DNA from: Talpa occidentalis
Lineage: Eukaryota > Chordata > Mammalia > Eulipotyphla > Talpidae
NCBI RefSeq assembly: GCF_014898055.3
Contig: NW_023600993.1
Location: 16,644,850-16,708,849 of the forward strand
Direction of reading: 5' to 3'
DNA: 64,000 bases
Position numbers and translations under genes: made by a program
Notes under the pieces: model-generated
What the model saw: only the letters and a program-made list of their open reading frames with translations
What the model was told of the DNA's origin: nothing
Databases searched by the model: none
In this document: piece after piece, positions 11,271-24,890 of the stretch
How positions within the stretch are numbered: position 1 is the first letter of the stretch
How the letters are laid out: each line of letters begins with the position of its first letter

Positions 11271-14200
11271 TGAATTATTCCAAAACAAAAATGCATGTGG
11301 AAAAATAACAAAAAGTTGATAAGTTAATAGGAAGTTTGAGTCAATATATAGCCTCAGGATGTTGCTACTTCTAAAATTATTTTTTTCTAGGTCAGGGTGT
11401 GCTGGAGTCGGTTACATTTTCATCAGAAGACAAATAGTGCAATGCCTTATTTAGTTAATTTAAATACAAGTTGTGCATCAAGATTACCAGGATTAATGTA
11501 CTGGATAATTTAGAGCACAGTGAATACTCAGAGATTAAAAGAACTACTACAACCCATTTGGAAAGCACAGATTTAAAGAGCAACGTATTTCATATTTTTT
11601 TTAATATAAGAAGTTTTTACATTTTCCTCATAAGGAAATGTAGAATTTCCTTGGATACATTATATAAAACTGTAAAAGCTCACCCATTCTTCAGGGAATA
11701 TTATAGCAACACTCCAAAGTAGCATTCATGATTAAAAAAAAAAAAATGCCCTGGTAAGATTAGCTCTCAAAAAAACCCACAAAAACTTTCTTCAAATCAT
11801 TTTACTCCGAAAACATATTGACACCAATAACAGGAGAATCACTTTTATATTTAAAAAATATTTTGAAAATATATGAATGAATTCCTCACCCACCCTATTC
11901 TAAATCCTGATTTATGTATATACTGGGTAAAGACAAAGCAGAATCCTGGCAATTTGGTTTTCAGTTTGCTGAGCTTTTCTCAGAGTAAGAGGACCTATTC
12001 TCAATTATTTGCACCAATGGAGGTGAGCACTGTCATGGAAAGCAGAAAATGATTATAACTCAGCATAGTGAATCTTAGCCTTCCAGAGCATCTGATGGGA
12101 CTAGCAATAGTTAGTGGCTGCTGTTCACCTCTGGGAGGCAAGAGTCAAAGAAAGATATGAAAGATATGAAAGTGCTGTCTCTGAAGGAGACAACAGCAGG
12201 AGAAGGAAAGTCTAGGGAAGAATAATTACCTGTGTTGAACAAACATTATGCGCTAACATTTATCACATGTCGCATATGTTTTAGGCATAAAAGTTAAAAA
12301 GATGAAGTAAAGGGAAAGACATTTTCACAACCCCAAAATTCTGTGCTCCCCAGCACAATTCACTGTAACTATTTCCTTTGTATGCACACACACACATACT
12401 CCCTGATAATTTGATCTCTTTACCATATTGGGATCACACGATGCATATTCTGTGACTTGCCTTTAAATTCCTCTAATGATGCCTATTTAGGTTTATTAAA
12501 CTTTTATAGTGTTATCAACATTAATGTATGGATAGCCATATGTGTGACTGATTAATTACTTCCTCAAAAATTTGTACTAAAAATCAGTCTTTTCTTCACT
12601 TAAACAATTTCATTAAAATTATAATCCACTAACTGAAATTCTTTTGGAGTTTGTCTTCCAAGTAAAACTTGCTGGTCTTAAATTCATGTAATATTTTAAC
12701 TACAAAACTGATTACTTTTTTTACTTTACTTCTAAGACAATCATCATACTCACTAATCTCTTCTTCGTTTTTAATATTAACAGTTCCCCAGGAAATGTAA
12801 ATAAAATGATTTTTTTTTCAACATGACCTCAGAATGAATATTATCAGCCGCTTATAGTGTTATTTTATCCTTCTTTGATTTCCAACATTAGCATTTCATG
12901 GAAAGATTGATGAAGCATGGAAAATTTCTTGGAAGATGATTTTTATATGACTGACTTATAAAGTATGGGAGGATAGTTGATAAAAATGTATGCATGTACT
13001 TTGATGAATATATAAGAATAAATTTTGTTAAAATTGGGTCTTGACCATTTCACAAAGATTAACACGACAATAAAAATAGAGACCATGTATGAATGAATGG
13101 ATCACACACTTAAATAATTCAAAGGGATAGCAATTTCAAACCTTTAAAGAATGCCTTTCAAATAATTATTTTTATTTTTAGATAATAAATGACAGTGAAT
13201 TTAAGGTAATCTCAATTAGTTGACATCACTAATACAGCATACAGATCGACAGTATTCAAAATTCTGCTTTTATTGTGTATGGGTCCTTCACGTAAACAGA
13301 CAAATTAACAGGCACAAGATGAGAATTCAAAAAATAAAAGTTACTCTTTTAGTTTTATTTTCAAAATCAACATTTTAAAATTCATATGCTATTGAAAGCA
13401 TATTAATGTTTTTAATGCTAAACCAATGACAAGCAAATGTGTATATATAAGTGCTCTTAGAGCCTTAGATGTAATTTGGGGGGAGGGGATGATTTGAAAT
13501 TAAAATTTTAGTCTACCTTGTAACAGAGTACTCAGTTATGATGAAAAAAAGTGATTTTCTAAGTACTAAATATTAAAATCTAACCTTACAACACAATGTC
13601 TCCATGTTTACAAAAACAATTTAATTATCAAAGATTCAATTTATTTTAAAATCTAACAATTAGTCAAATCCTTTCCACAAGGTGTATAAAACTGAGATTG
13701 TAATGTGATGTTTTAGGAGATACTTTTAAAATCTGTTATAGACCAAAGTACCTTTTTGAGTGGCAGATTAAATGATTTTTCCATAGCATTTTTTCTGTAC
13801 AACAGTTTGGTTAAAATTAAACTTAAATCCCTATAATTCCTTATAAGGACTTTACAAGGACAATTTTCCCAGTAATTCTGCTCAGAAAATACTTTTTCTA
13901 TGGTAGGCAGGATTGACTCTAGATACATTACCCACTTTCCCAAGTCCTGCACTTGCCATAGGATTCACTGATCAAATGAAGCGTACACTTTAATAAGTAC
14001 AAAAGAGCTATTTTCTTTGCTGAGTGGAGTTGGGAATGGGATATATTGGAGCTGCTGGCAATGGTGACTTCAACACAGAAAACACACCCTAGGAATGGAG
14101 ATTTAAAAACAAAGTTTCTAAGGCTAATATTGGGTAAATATTCTGATTGTCTTATGACTTAAAAAAAGGTAGATTGATTACAGCTTATCATTAGTATTCA

Positions 14201-16555
14201 AGAACATTTAGCCTGAGAGCTTCATGAACAGAATTCCAATTGTGTAAAATTTGTGTTACAGTCTTAATATAAAACCATGTAATTCAAGGAAACTTGACTG
14301 AATTAGAATTTGTGCTTTATAAATTTGTCTTCAGTGATGCATGATGGAGTGATCAAATCCAATTAAGTATAAATTTACCAGACCTAAAAGAGCAATCCAA
14401 AAGCACTGAAATGTCTCACACATAAATGGGTTCCTCTTAAATAGACTGTGTTATTTCTAATCTGATACTGCCACTCTAAAATACTTGTGTTGGTTAAAGG
14501 ACAGAATGACTGACCACACAGCACCCATCTTTGTTAAAATGTAGACCATATTTGCCATCATTTCATGGAAAATTCTTGAAGATGCCAAAGAATGAGCTGG
14601 CTGCAATTAAGCAAAAATTACTTAGAAATTCCCCTTAGTAGCATTCATGTGGCCACATACCAAGAAACTATGTATATGAATCAATAATTAAAGCTAAGTT
14701 TGACTTCAAAAAAGAAGCTGCTTTTTAAAATTAAACTTGCAAGGTTTATGAAGCAAAGCAGAAGCATGAACTCTTAGAGATGATTTTGCAAAGTATGAGC
14801 TTCACTGCTTGGTGGTGGTACATGGCTTGTCTATTTAGTCTTGTCCCACCTTTTATTTAGCCCAGCAGTATTATTTGTTTCCTTCTAAAGTTACATAATT
14901 AATGGAAAAGACCATAAAATTTTAGAAATCTATGGCTACTTTCCTAGCTTGCTTTTCTGATAGGTATTAAATAGCTTGCTAAAGCAAGATGGTGAAAGGT
15001 TACAGCTGAAACGAGTAGGTCACATGAACTCTGAAGTGCTGCATTGTTACCCACATTCTATCCTTTGGTTTTTCTATGAATACTCAAACTACAGTTTCAG
15101 ATTGCCTTGGGAGCTGCAAGGAGCTGTGAAGTAGAAGTTAAAGCAGCCTTGGACTAGATCCTTGCTACTCAAATCTCAGGACCATGAGCTGGTGAGAAAT
15201 GTTAAATTTCAGGCCTTGCCCCAGGCCTGTCTGAATCAGAATCTGCATTTTCAATCCTGACATAATTTGTATGCAGAAGTCTCTGAACTATTTCTTTAAG
15301 GACACCATAATCCATAAAAGTCTACCTATACACATGCTGGTTTTCTACCTTGATTCTTTTTTTAGCTGATTGTACCATTTAACAAAGACTAGCCCTAATT
15401 ATAATTAACACATTGGATTGAAGATTAACTGCATGCCTGCACGGACACATTACATAAATTATCTTATTTAATCTTAAAACAATTGTTTCTGACATGATAT
15501 TTAGTACATAGTGTAGTAAGTATCAACCGTAAGACTGCAAAAGAAACAAAGGAAGCCTTCTTTAAAATGCACATTGCTCGGTCTACCCCTAGAGTTTCTG
15601 GATCAATAAATTTGGGGTATATCCCCAAGAGTTGTACCAAGTACACAGGTAATGCTGATCAAAACCACTGACAAGGAGGCCCCAAATAGAGATGACGTTC
15701 CTTCAACTACCTGGGTCCACCACTTAGGTGCTGGCTATTTGTTTTCACACTCTTGCATTTTCTAGCTGTTTGTGCTCTTTTTCCAACAGTTCCCACACCT
15801 TATTCCCCCTCTTTTCTGAAGCCACCTGGAAAAGACAGCATGTCTTCCCCTGTCTCCTCTTACTGTCCTTGACTAATTCTTAAATCTTTTGACTTTGATG
15901 TTTATCTGTGCTAAGTGCTACAGCTTCATTGGTAATTTCTGTGTGTGAGAAAAAAATCCCTGAAATCTCACAAATCCTCAGAGCTTATTCCCTTGACTTT
16001 AACGAAGGCCTTAATATGGTGTTAAACTCCATATTAAATTCCCAGTCCTTGATGTTCAAATAACTCAGTTACTTCAGAGAAAATTACTCATTAAAATTTA
16101 CAACTTTGTAAGAAAAAAAGATCGTTGACATACTTTCACCAACATTACCTTATGTACTTCTTCCTGGAATCCTATTAAATAAGCAAGTAAATAATATAAT
16201 GCCACAAATAATTAGGAGAAACCAGAAACAAATTATCAATAGAAAAATGCCTAAGTTTCAGAATGTTGTCCTTGCTCAACAGCAATATTAAGGGAGGTGC
16301 CATATCCCCCTCCCACTTACATGCAGACACCTTGGACTGGCACTGGGCACTGTGGACAAAGCTGAGAGGCCAGGGGAAGCTATGAAATATGGAAGGCAGG
16401 TGGGCTAAAAAGGAGAGTTCTCTCCTGCTTCTGCAGCCCTGACTTGCCTTGCACCCTTGGAAGGAGACTTGGAGGAGACACATGAAGGAGGGATTTGCAT
16501 GGCATTGTTTTGGGCCAACCCTACTTGACTGGGCATTTGCCCATGAGGGGATAAA
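11271..16555. other. Long AT-rich stretch without recognised features
   Basis: Mostly A/T homopolymer-rich sequence. A faint MIR-like segment may sit at 15440-15520. A 154-codon minus-strand ORF at 16175-16639 overlaps an L1 tail at one end and has no domain. Nothing else could be supported. Confidence 0.35.
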
Positions 16556-16559
16556 TAAT

Positions 16560-16624
16560 TTGTGGTGTTTTATTGAGAAACTTTTACTTAATTTTTCATT
16601 CCTGTACAATGTATGCATTTTCAT
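16560..16624 (-). mobile_element. LINE-1 3' tail fragment, inverted
   Basis: The reverse complement (ATGAAAATGCATACATTGTA, continuing with CAGGAATGAAAAATTA) closely matches the sense tail of the L1 copy at about 20107-20145. It abuts a sense L1 segment at 16626. Confidence 0.65.
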
Positions 16625-16625
16625 C

Positions 16626-16858
16626 TTGGAAGGGATCATGCTCAGTGAAATAAGCCAGAAAGAAAAAGAAAATACCAGGTGGTCTCACTCATAGCAGGAA
16701 TTTAGAAAACCTAAATAAGGGATCAGGAAATAGACTAACTATAATAAAGTAAAAATCAAAATCAATAGGAAATTAGAAACCAGACACACTACAGAGGGGG
16801 GAGAAGGGAGTAGAATCAAAACAAGGGGGGGTGGTGGGAATTTTACGGGGATGATAAT
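16626..16858 (+). mobile_element. LINE-1 3' end (ORF2 terminus plus 3' UTR), tailless
   Basis: GGAAGGGATCATGCTCAGTG encodes the end of ORF2 (EGIMLSEISQKEKE). The 3' UTR phrases GGTCTCACTCATAGCAGGAA and CAGACACACTACAGAGGGGG, also found in the other young L1 copies here, follow. The copy stops near GGGGATGATAATC with no poly-A. The expected terminal piece lies inverted just upstream. Confidence 0.85.
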
Positions 16859-18100
16859 CTACTAAAGTTCTTTTACAGTAACAGTCTCTTTGTTTTGGGG
16901 TGCATGGATGCCCAGACCTCTTCCTCTCAGGGCATGCACCCTGTTTGTGTGGGTCCCTGGGTGTCCTTCAGTCATATACAGTCATATTTCCATCTTTTTC
17001 AACATGGTGGAACGGGGCCTATACGCATCTCAAGGTTAGACAATAATTGTTTGCATGTTTGATACACATATGTATACATAGCTTTATTGCTTTATTTACA
17101 GACAGTTCTCAAGAGGAAAGAGTTGTGTCTTACTAGACTTCGCCAAAAGAAATCAAGTGCTGACATTTGCAATAATATCCCCAGAATTACAAAAATTGGT
17201 AAAAATTTCTCTTAGATTAATAATTAATACTTAGAATGCATCTTACTTTTCTTCTCCCCTAGGTACTGAATAGAAATCCTTTACATAGAGAAATACCCAT
17301 TGCATTGAGTATTAAGTAGAAGACAAATATTTTTAATTTCTTCCTCCAGGCCACTAACCCAATTAGTCTTTAGCGCAATAAATTGTAAAAGGGTAGAAGT
17401 ATAGCTAAAACATGGTTTAACAAGCTTGGTGTGAATCCATATATTAGTTTTTAAAACATACTTAATATTCTAAGAGGAGAATTCAGAACAAAATTTAAAT
17501 AAATATAATTAGTGGAGGCTTTACCAAAAATCTGAGCTCTATTTGTAGAAAATTTAGACCTAGCCAATCATGTGTAAAGTATAGATGGGGTTGAGTCCCT
17601 CAGGAAAGTGAACAGTGAGCCTCCTGGGAAAGCTTATCTCAGGAGGGACTAAATTCAACCATTCTGGGAATATTGAAGGGAAGGAGTGATTCTCAATTTA
17701 CATCTACTTACATTGTATATTCACTAATGGAATTTATAGTTATTTTAACACTTTTACCTATTAACCTTTACACTAGAATTAAAAATGATTTATCCACCAG
17801 TTATAGAAATAAGATTATTTATATATATATTACTGTTACCAACAAGTTTTATACTTTCTTATGCTCTATTACTGTTTAGCTAAAACCCTTTGATACAACT
17901 TAAAGAGTTTTTTTAACATTTTATAAGGCAAGACTAATGATGACGAACTCAATTTTTATTTGAGGCAATGTTTATCAATATTATTGATGGTTTCTAAAGA
18001 AATTATTTCAGGTCAGGAGAGGGGATGTTTTGCTTTTTTTACTTCCATACCAGAAATACAATAGAATTAAAATAGGCCCTGACGCTCATATTAGTGAGAA
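16859..18100. other. Intronic sequence, nothing assignable
   Basis: No coding, RNA or mobile-element signature recognised. Confidence 0.3.
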
Positions 18101-18104
18101 TACA

Positions 18105-18358
18105 GTACATTTTTAAAGATTTATTTATTTATTTATTTATACAAGAACTGGGATACAGGCCAGATGCGCGGGAGGGTGAGAGGATTCACCAGAGACAGAG
18201 TGGGGAACAGAACAGGCAGACTGACCGAAATACACTGCTGAGGGGAGCAGCGGACAAGACAGGAGAGGCCTGCCGCAGAGGCAGCAGACAGCTTCACAGC
18301 GCTGCCCTCAACTGCCTGCGCCATCAGGGGAGATCCAGAATTTGGTACATTTTTAAAG
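18105..18358 (-). mobile_element. tRNA-derived SINE, minus strand, exact 14-bp TSD
   Basis: GTACATTTTTAAAG flanks both sides (18105-18118 and 18345-18358). The body contains the inverted (TAAA)n tail and the AATACACTGCTGAGGGGAGC block, and ends in CCATCAGGGGAG. Relative to full-length copies, the segment with the B-box and second conserved block is shortened, giving a deletion variant. Confidence 0.92.
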
Positions 18359-18415
18359 TGATCCTAAAACTAAGGAAGTGTCTTAAGGAGATTCTGTTTA
18401 AGAAATAGCAAATTG

Positions 18416-18755
18416 GGGCTCCCCGGTGGCGCAGCAGTTGAGCGCTGGGTTGCGAAGCTGCCCGCAGCCTCTGCAGTGCTGGTTCAATCCCCGGCTGCTC
18501 CCTGGCCACCAAAGGAGGGTCCCACATGGCGCGCAGACCTCTCCTGCCGCCCGCTGCTCCCCTCAGCAGTGTCCTTCGGTCCTTCTGCCTGCTCTGCTCC
18601 CCGCTCTGGCTCTGGTGAATTCTCTCACCCTCCAGCGCTTCTGACTGTACCCGGTGCTTGTATAAATAAATAAATAAATCTTTGGGGAAAATAAATAAAT
18701 AAATGAAAGATTATACCTTTAAAAAATAAATAAATAAAAATAAATTAAAAAAGAA
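18416..18755 (+). mobile_element. tRNA-derived SINE, subfamily A, well preserved
   Basis: The head GGGGCTCCCCGGTGGCGCAG and the B-box-like GGTTCAATCCCC are clean. CpG sites are retained in the body (GCGAAGCTGCCCGCAG, TGGCGCGCAG), which suggests recent insertion. The tail is several (TAAA)n blocks separated by short spacers. The TSD is not clear. Confidence 0.9.
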
Positions 18756-19099
18756 ACAACAAACTATTTTATGGAAGTTAGAATAAAGATGTAATCGTAG
18801 GAAATATAAACAGTGGGATACTTTAGTGGAGCAAGTAAAACATGTCTGATCCAGTCATAATCACAAATTAACCTTTATGAGCACCCAGAAGTGTTAGAAT
18901 TTTGCTGTCACTAGTCTTATTTGTCTCTAACTTAGTAACTCCTGATTAAAAAACTTAAATAATGGAAAGAAAATGCTCATCCCTTTATGAAATTAAGATT
19001 TTTCTGCATTAAAATAGATTTTGAAATGGGAATAACTCAGCTTCATTCTAAGCCTGTTATTGCCTTAAAAACGATGGTAGCAGTGGTTCCTACAGGTTT

Positions 19100-19222
19100 T
19101 CAGAGCCAGAGTGGGGAGCAGAACAGGCAGACTGAGGAAGTACACCGCTGAGGTGAGCAGCTGGCGAGGCAGGAGAGGGTGTGTGGCATGTGGGGCCACC
19201 ACAGGCAGGGATGGAACCTGTA
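19100..19222 (-). mobile_element. Partial tRNA-derived SINE, minus strand
   Basis: GAGCCAGAGTGGGGAGCAGA, continuing with ACAGGCAG, and the AGTACACCGCTGAGGTGAGC block are present. Both the tail and the distal head are missing or unrecognisable. Confidence 0.75.
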
Positions 19223-19418
19223 GACACCTATAGGTTCAAATCAATTGAAAACTATTCAAGACTCCTTGTTCCAGAAACTCTCTCAGGCACAAAGACTTTC
19301 TAGAGATAGGATATATTCTAGCATATATGTGACTGGTCTAGGGCAAGACTAAAGGAATCAAGACATCATACTAACATTACCCTGTACTGATTATTGCAGA
19401 GGAAGCACTTAACATACT

Positions 19419-20182
19419 AAAAATATGAATGTAAATAGTGCTGTTATAAACATAGGGGTGCAGGTTTTACATTTATATTTTGCCCAAAAATAGATGACTG
19501 GATCAAGAAGATGTGGCATATATACATGATGGAATATTACTCAGCAATCAAAAAAGATAAACTCATGCAATTTGCAGCAACATGGATGGAGCTGGAAGGG
19601 ATCATACTTAGAAAAATAAGCCAGAAAGAAAAAGAAATATACCAATGGTCTCACTCATAGCAGGAATTTAGAAAATATAAATAAGGAACCAGAAAAAAGA
19701 CTAATTATAATATATAATAAAGAAAAAATCAAAATCAACTGGCAACTATAAACCAGAGACACACTATGGGGGGGGAAGAGAAGAGGAGGGATTAGGGTCA
19801 AAATAAGAGGGGTGGCGCTGCGGTTGAGTGCTGGGCTGCGAAGCTTCCCACAGCCTCTGCGGCGCCAGTTCCATCCCTGGCTGCTGGCAAGCATCCCACA
19901 TGCCAAGCAGACCTCTCCTGCCTCGCCAGCTGCTCCCCTCAGCAGTGTACTTCCTCAGTCTGCCTGTTCTGCTCCCCACTCTGGCTCTTGTGAACTCTCT
20001 CTCACCCTCCCACGCTTCTGACTGTACCCAGTGCTTGTGTTAATAAATAAATAAATCTTAAAAAAAAAATAAGGGGAGTGGGAATTGTATGGGGAATATA
20101 ACCAAAATGAAAATGCATACATTGTGCAAAAATGAAAAATGATGTAAGAATTAAATAAAATATATTTTAAAAACATAAATGT
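19419..20182 (+). mobile_element. 5'-inverted LINE-1 3' end carrying a nested SINE
   Basis: About 19432-19470 is antisense L1 ORF2 (AATAGTGCTGTTATAAACAT). From about 19483 the element is in sense (AAAAATAGATGACTGGATCA, encoding the [12 protein letters not shown] motif) through ORF2's end and the 3' UTR. A SINE interrupts the 3' UTR at about 19810-20065, after which the L1 tail resumes. Probable TSD: AAAAATATGAATGT (19419-19432) and AAAAACATAAATGT (20169-20182), 12 of 14 identical. Confidence 0.85.
19810..20065 (+). mobile_element. tRNA-derived SINE, subfamily A, nested in L1
   Basis: The copy starts within the head (GGTGGCGCTGCGGTTGAG), so it lacks the first ~10 bases. It carries the B-box-like AGTTCCATCCC and the subfamily-A end, and ends in (TAAA)n and poly-A. 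The L1 3' UTR is duplicated around it (AAAATAAGAGG on the left, AAAATAAGGGG on the right), giving the order of insertion. Confidence 0.9.
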
Positions 20183-21085
20183 GCACTGAGGAAAACAAAT
20201 AATGTGAAGGCACCATCATTAACGTGTGAAAATATGATAAATAAAAAGAAAAACAAAACTTGGTGGGAGGAAGTAGTTTGGGATTGAGGATACACACTTG
20301 TACTCTCTTTCATGATGAAGCTGCACAATTTGACCATCACAAAGCCAAGGAAAGGAGCAACACCAGATGCTAGCTGCTGTGCATAACCCGCCCCTATGTA
20401 AGTGGATCACCTGCTCCTCAAAGTACCTACAATGCTCAGGACCTGCTCACAACCACCAGAACTGGGTTTGGAAGGAGACAGCCATCTGGTTTTATGACTT
20501 AAATATCTATGACAGTCCCTGAAACATTGCTGAAATACAGAAAGAGGAAAACATGTTGATCAGTCTCTTGAGCTTACAATTAGTTGTCCACAAGCACATG
20601 TTATAATGAAAACAGATGGTCACTAAAAAGCCTCTCTAGCAGACCCTTTGTTGCTGACTGAGGTATGTAAATTAGGCCTGTGCAGCCCATTCCTCTTTGC
20701 CTTTCCCGTTTATTAATATTTTATTTCTTATAACTAAATGGTATTGGGGAATCCCCGTTAAAGGAACTCGGGATGCATACTCAGGAAACAGGAATTTTAA
20801 AAAAGCATTCAGGGTGTATATTAATCATGCAGTCTAAAGACCAATTATCAGAGAAACATTGACTTAACTCCCAAAGTTTCATTCAGCTTTCCCATTTCCT
20901 TGAAATAATTTTACAAGATAGCCCACTATTTTACAGTGTTCAGATCTCTGACTACAGCTGCTTTCTGAAAAAGCATTCAGCACCCATTGGTTAGCCACTT
21001 CCTTTTTTTTGGAAACACTCACTTCTGAAGGGCTTCAGAACCCTTCATCAATCCTAATTGCTCTCCAGCCTTGAGAGATGAGGCA
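20183..21085. other. Intronic sequence, nothing assignable
   Basis: No feature recognised. Confidence 0.3.
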
Positions 21086-21089
21086 GCAT

Positions 21090-21265
21090 TGTGAATATGC
21101 ACATGAACTCTGGAGCCAGCTTGCCAGGGTGCAGGGACTGGTTCCACCTCTCCAGGTAAGTAGCCTCAGGGAAATTATTTCACCTTTCTTTGTTTCAGTT
21201 TACTGGTTTACATTATAGGTAGCAAGAACTATACTAATTCATTAAAATATGATTAAATAAATGTT
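21090..21265 (+). repeat. MIR, sense
   Basis: Sense MIR phrases: GAACTCTGGAGCCAGCTTGC, GCAGGGACTGGTTCCACCTC (the cis core), CCTCAGGGAAATTATTTCACC and TTTGTTTCAGTTTAC. Confidence 0.75.
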
Positions 21266-24200
21266 ATTAGAGAAATAGCAAGAGCAAAGCAAATGCACAA
21301 CGTTAACTTATTTATATTTCTGAACCTTCATTAGTTTCTTAGGCTACCCGTTCTTTTCATTACTCAGGATAAGAATTAAATTTTAAGGTTGCTTACCCAA
21401 TTCTTCTTTCTTTTGAACACTGTTTCACCCCTTAACTATAGCTAGTCTATCAGTAAAGTTAAAAAGCACAATTTAGTTGTACAAATTAAACATGTGCATA
21501 GTACACATTGTCCTGTTCCTTACTCACCCACCAAACACCTTCTCCTCTGTTCAATTTCCTAACATCAATCACACTATTCTAAATTAATGTAACAACAGCA
21601 CACACAGCATACAAACAGAGCCCTAATTAGTAACCTTGCTAATTCCTCATTCAGGCTGCACTTACTATTTTATTTCAGCTAGTCACATATTTTGTATCAA
21701 TTGTCTTTATTAGACGATTGCAATCTTCTTTGGAATTGAGAAATATGAATTATTTATCAGAACTACTACTACATACAATTATTATTTAATAAATACTAAG
21801 GAAGTTAAAAATGCTTATATTAATTCTGCTTTTTCCTGCTCCTTATATGTTTTATCCACTGATTAGTTCGCATGATCCTCTTTATTTCTATACTTCTATT
21901 GAATCACTGAAATAAAATATTACAGTAAAATCAAATAGAATTTTACATCCTATGTTGTCCCTCAAAGGAAATCTTTATTTGAAATTTATGCTCATGTTTT
22001 TCTCCCATTAAGGTTGGCAAACTTTAAGTGAGAGGTAAATGGTAAATACACCTTGCTCAAGTCCATGGATATGGACACTGTACCTGATACAAGTACTTTA
22101 TAAATGGGTAATTAGATGGAATCCACCCTTTGTCTTTCTACCTGCCCACATAATGCCAACCTCAACCTGGAGACGTCTTGGCACCCATTCCCATTCCCCA
22201 AGAAGGAATTTAATTCACATAAATAGTTAGCAAAATTGTCTTTACTGAATATTCCAGAGATGAGATATGAGAGGGAATCACACATTACAACAGTAACAAA
22301 TTAAAGTTTGAACAAGACACACCTGTTGCCTCTACCAGCTATATATTGAGTCCATCAGGACATCCACTTTTTCGCTTTTCTGCCTTGTAGCCCCCAGATA
22401 CCTTCATTCTTCACTTTATCACTGGTATGTGGGGCAGGTCAGTCATAGCTCAGCTTCTAATTTCAAAGCATCTTAAGTAAATTCATCACAATGTTAATTA
22501 AACAATAAAACCCACTTTAAGGCTACTTCAAGTTAAACTTAGAGATACTCTGAACTTTTGTTGGAAACCTAAGTAAGGGACCCTTTGTTCCCCTTCTGTG
22601 AGTTTCCTTAGCTCTGTTTAAATTCAATGTTTTATCACATTTTCATTCCATTAACCTTATATTTCGCAATAATTCCTCAATATTTTACCATTGTCAGTTG
22701 TGCATTGCAGCTATAGATTTATTTACTTTTATTCTCAAATATCTTATGTTACATCATTGCAATTTTGGAAACCAAGAGAGGAAATGCTTATATCGGGGCA
22801 TTTATTTTGGGAAATTACTTTCTCATTTCTCACTTAAAGTCTTAAAAATCACACTTTTTATAAGTCTATTTAATGAAAGAATCTATGTCGCCATATTAAA
22901 AACACATGCACACGTGATCATACGGTTGCTTCTTGTTTTTAGAAACATACACAAAAAAATGAAATGCCATGCCTAGGGTGAACTACAGAAACTAGGAAGC
23001 CAATTTATAAAAAGGATTGGTTGCCAAATACAAAATAACTTCTTCAGGAATGGTAAATTCATACATAAAATAACCCTTCGTCCATTATCTATGGTTCCAT
23101 TACCATGGATATATTAAGTTGAGGGAAAACATAAAAGAAACAAAACAAACATTAAAAAAAACATATTTTCAAGGCTAGAAAAATGAGTATTTTCCTAAGA
23201 TTGGAGGGTAGAGAAACACTATGACTGGAAGAAGTTGTTGTCAAAAATGGTTAGTTATAAAAGGAGGCAAAAGTTAAGGAATAAAGAGGTATTTCTACCT
23301 GTGCTATATAGGTGCACAAAAATTATTTTGCACCATTTATAATAGCACTGCTATAAACTCCAGCTCCTATAATTCTTCAAATTTTCCAAACATATAAAGG
23401 TATTTCCAGAGAATCATAAACACAAATCTCTTCTACCTCAAATAAGTTCTATTCTTCACCTAAGTGACATGCATTCATTTCCTTTTCTTTTAATGGCTTC
23501 CCTTAGTATACATTTCATCTTATTTTAGATGAATCACAGTGGTCATGAATTAGAGTATACTTCTTCACTGGCACAGATGTCTACCTGGGTGGTCCCCAAC
23601 GGATTTTCTGCTTCAATTTGTAAAACCTCACATCACTGCAGTAGACAGGGGATTTTTAGGGATACAGATAAAGAAATATACATATTGAAAAGATGATATT
23701 ATATTAAGTCCAGATAATGCAAGTAGCTAGAGGCTAGCCCTCTACTCCTTTAGAAACAATATGATTTCTATTTAGGAGAAGAAAAATCAGTAAGCAAAGT
23801 GAGAAACCTATTCAAATTTGAAGATGGTAGTTAGCATTTATGACTTTCTCTCATGTTTTTATCCTCAGTGAAAAAAAGGAAATTTAGTTCACGCAAACAA
23901 AAACTTCCTATTACATAATGTTGGCCAATTTAGTGTAAGCATTTTTCATAGCCTCCCTTTGGCAGAAACTTCTAAAGATAGAATTATTAAGAGAGAAGTA
24001 TGGGAAAAGCAATCTTTCTGTTGCCCATTACAATATGTCAATACTAATGGGGATATTATTAAGGAAGCCGTTACCACTGTTAAATAAAATGATCCCCCAA
24101 ATGATTGCTGTGAATCCACAAATGTATGTACTGGCAAATTCCAATTAGTCTTTTAACATACTCAAAAGCACAAATAGCTCATGGAGATCAAAAGGTAAAA

Positions 24201-24890
24201 CAAATTTATATATATATAAATTCCTCATTTTATATATAAAATCAAGGCATGAAGTACCAGAAAGTACTGTGAAGCTATTTTGTTTTTATTAACTACCACT
24301 GTTATAGAAGAAGAAACATTTTATAAATTGAAAATCTAATGACACTTTAAATCTCATCTGGAGTAGTCAATGGAAAGAGAAAAGAGATCAGTGAAAGGGA
24401 GCTAGGAAGTAAAATTTTATTTAGATTTTCTGTTAAATAAAAGAAAATTTAATGCAAAGAGGATAGATAAGGGCAACAGTACTCTAAATTTATGTGCTGC
24501 AAAACAATGAGTACCAATAGAATCTAGAACACTGTTAGATAAAACTGAATTATTTTATAGCAGTTTCAGTCCAATAAAAATAGAAAGCCAGCTTAATAAA
24601 ATAACTCAAACATGACAAAGATAGTGCGAATAAAATAAAGCTGCCACCATAGGTCTGTGTGTTACTCAGTCCTTCAACAAATATTAACAGCAGTTTAACC
24701 ATAGTGTGCATATGAGATTGAAGTCAATTCACTGGCCATAGAAACAGTAAACATCCTGAAAGTTGTACCCTTTGTAGTACATGTTTCAAAATGTATATAA
24801 ATCAAAAAAGTATTTTTATTCTAATCTTCGAGGATGGATGTGATAGAACTCCAATAGTGGCATCAACAAATCAGAAGGGGAAATGTCTTC
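21266..24890. other. AT-rich intronic sequence, nothing assignable
   Basis: Contains only a short AT-dinucleotide patch near 24208-24238. No coding or mobile-element match recognised. Confidence 0.35.

Noticed and set aside
16175..16639. 154-codon minus-strand ORF
   Set aside because: It runs into the inverted L1 tail, and shows no domain, no splice sites and ordinary composition for chance.
18413..18673. Recurring ORFs with similar peptides at ten or more positions (for example GGAAVERWVAKLPAAS-like)
   Set aside because: These are translations of the SINE body in different frames; recurrence follows SINE copies, not a gene family.
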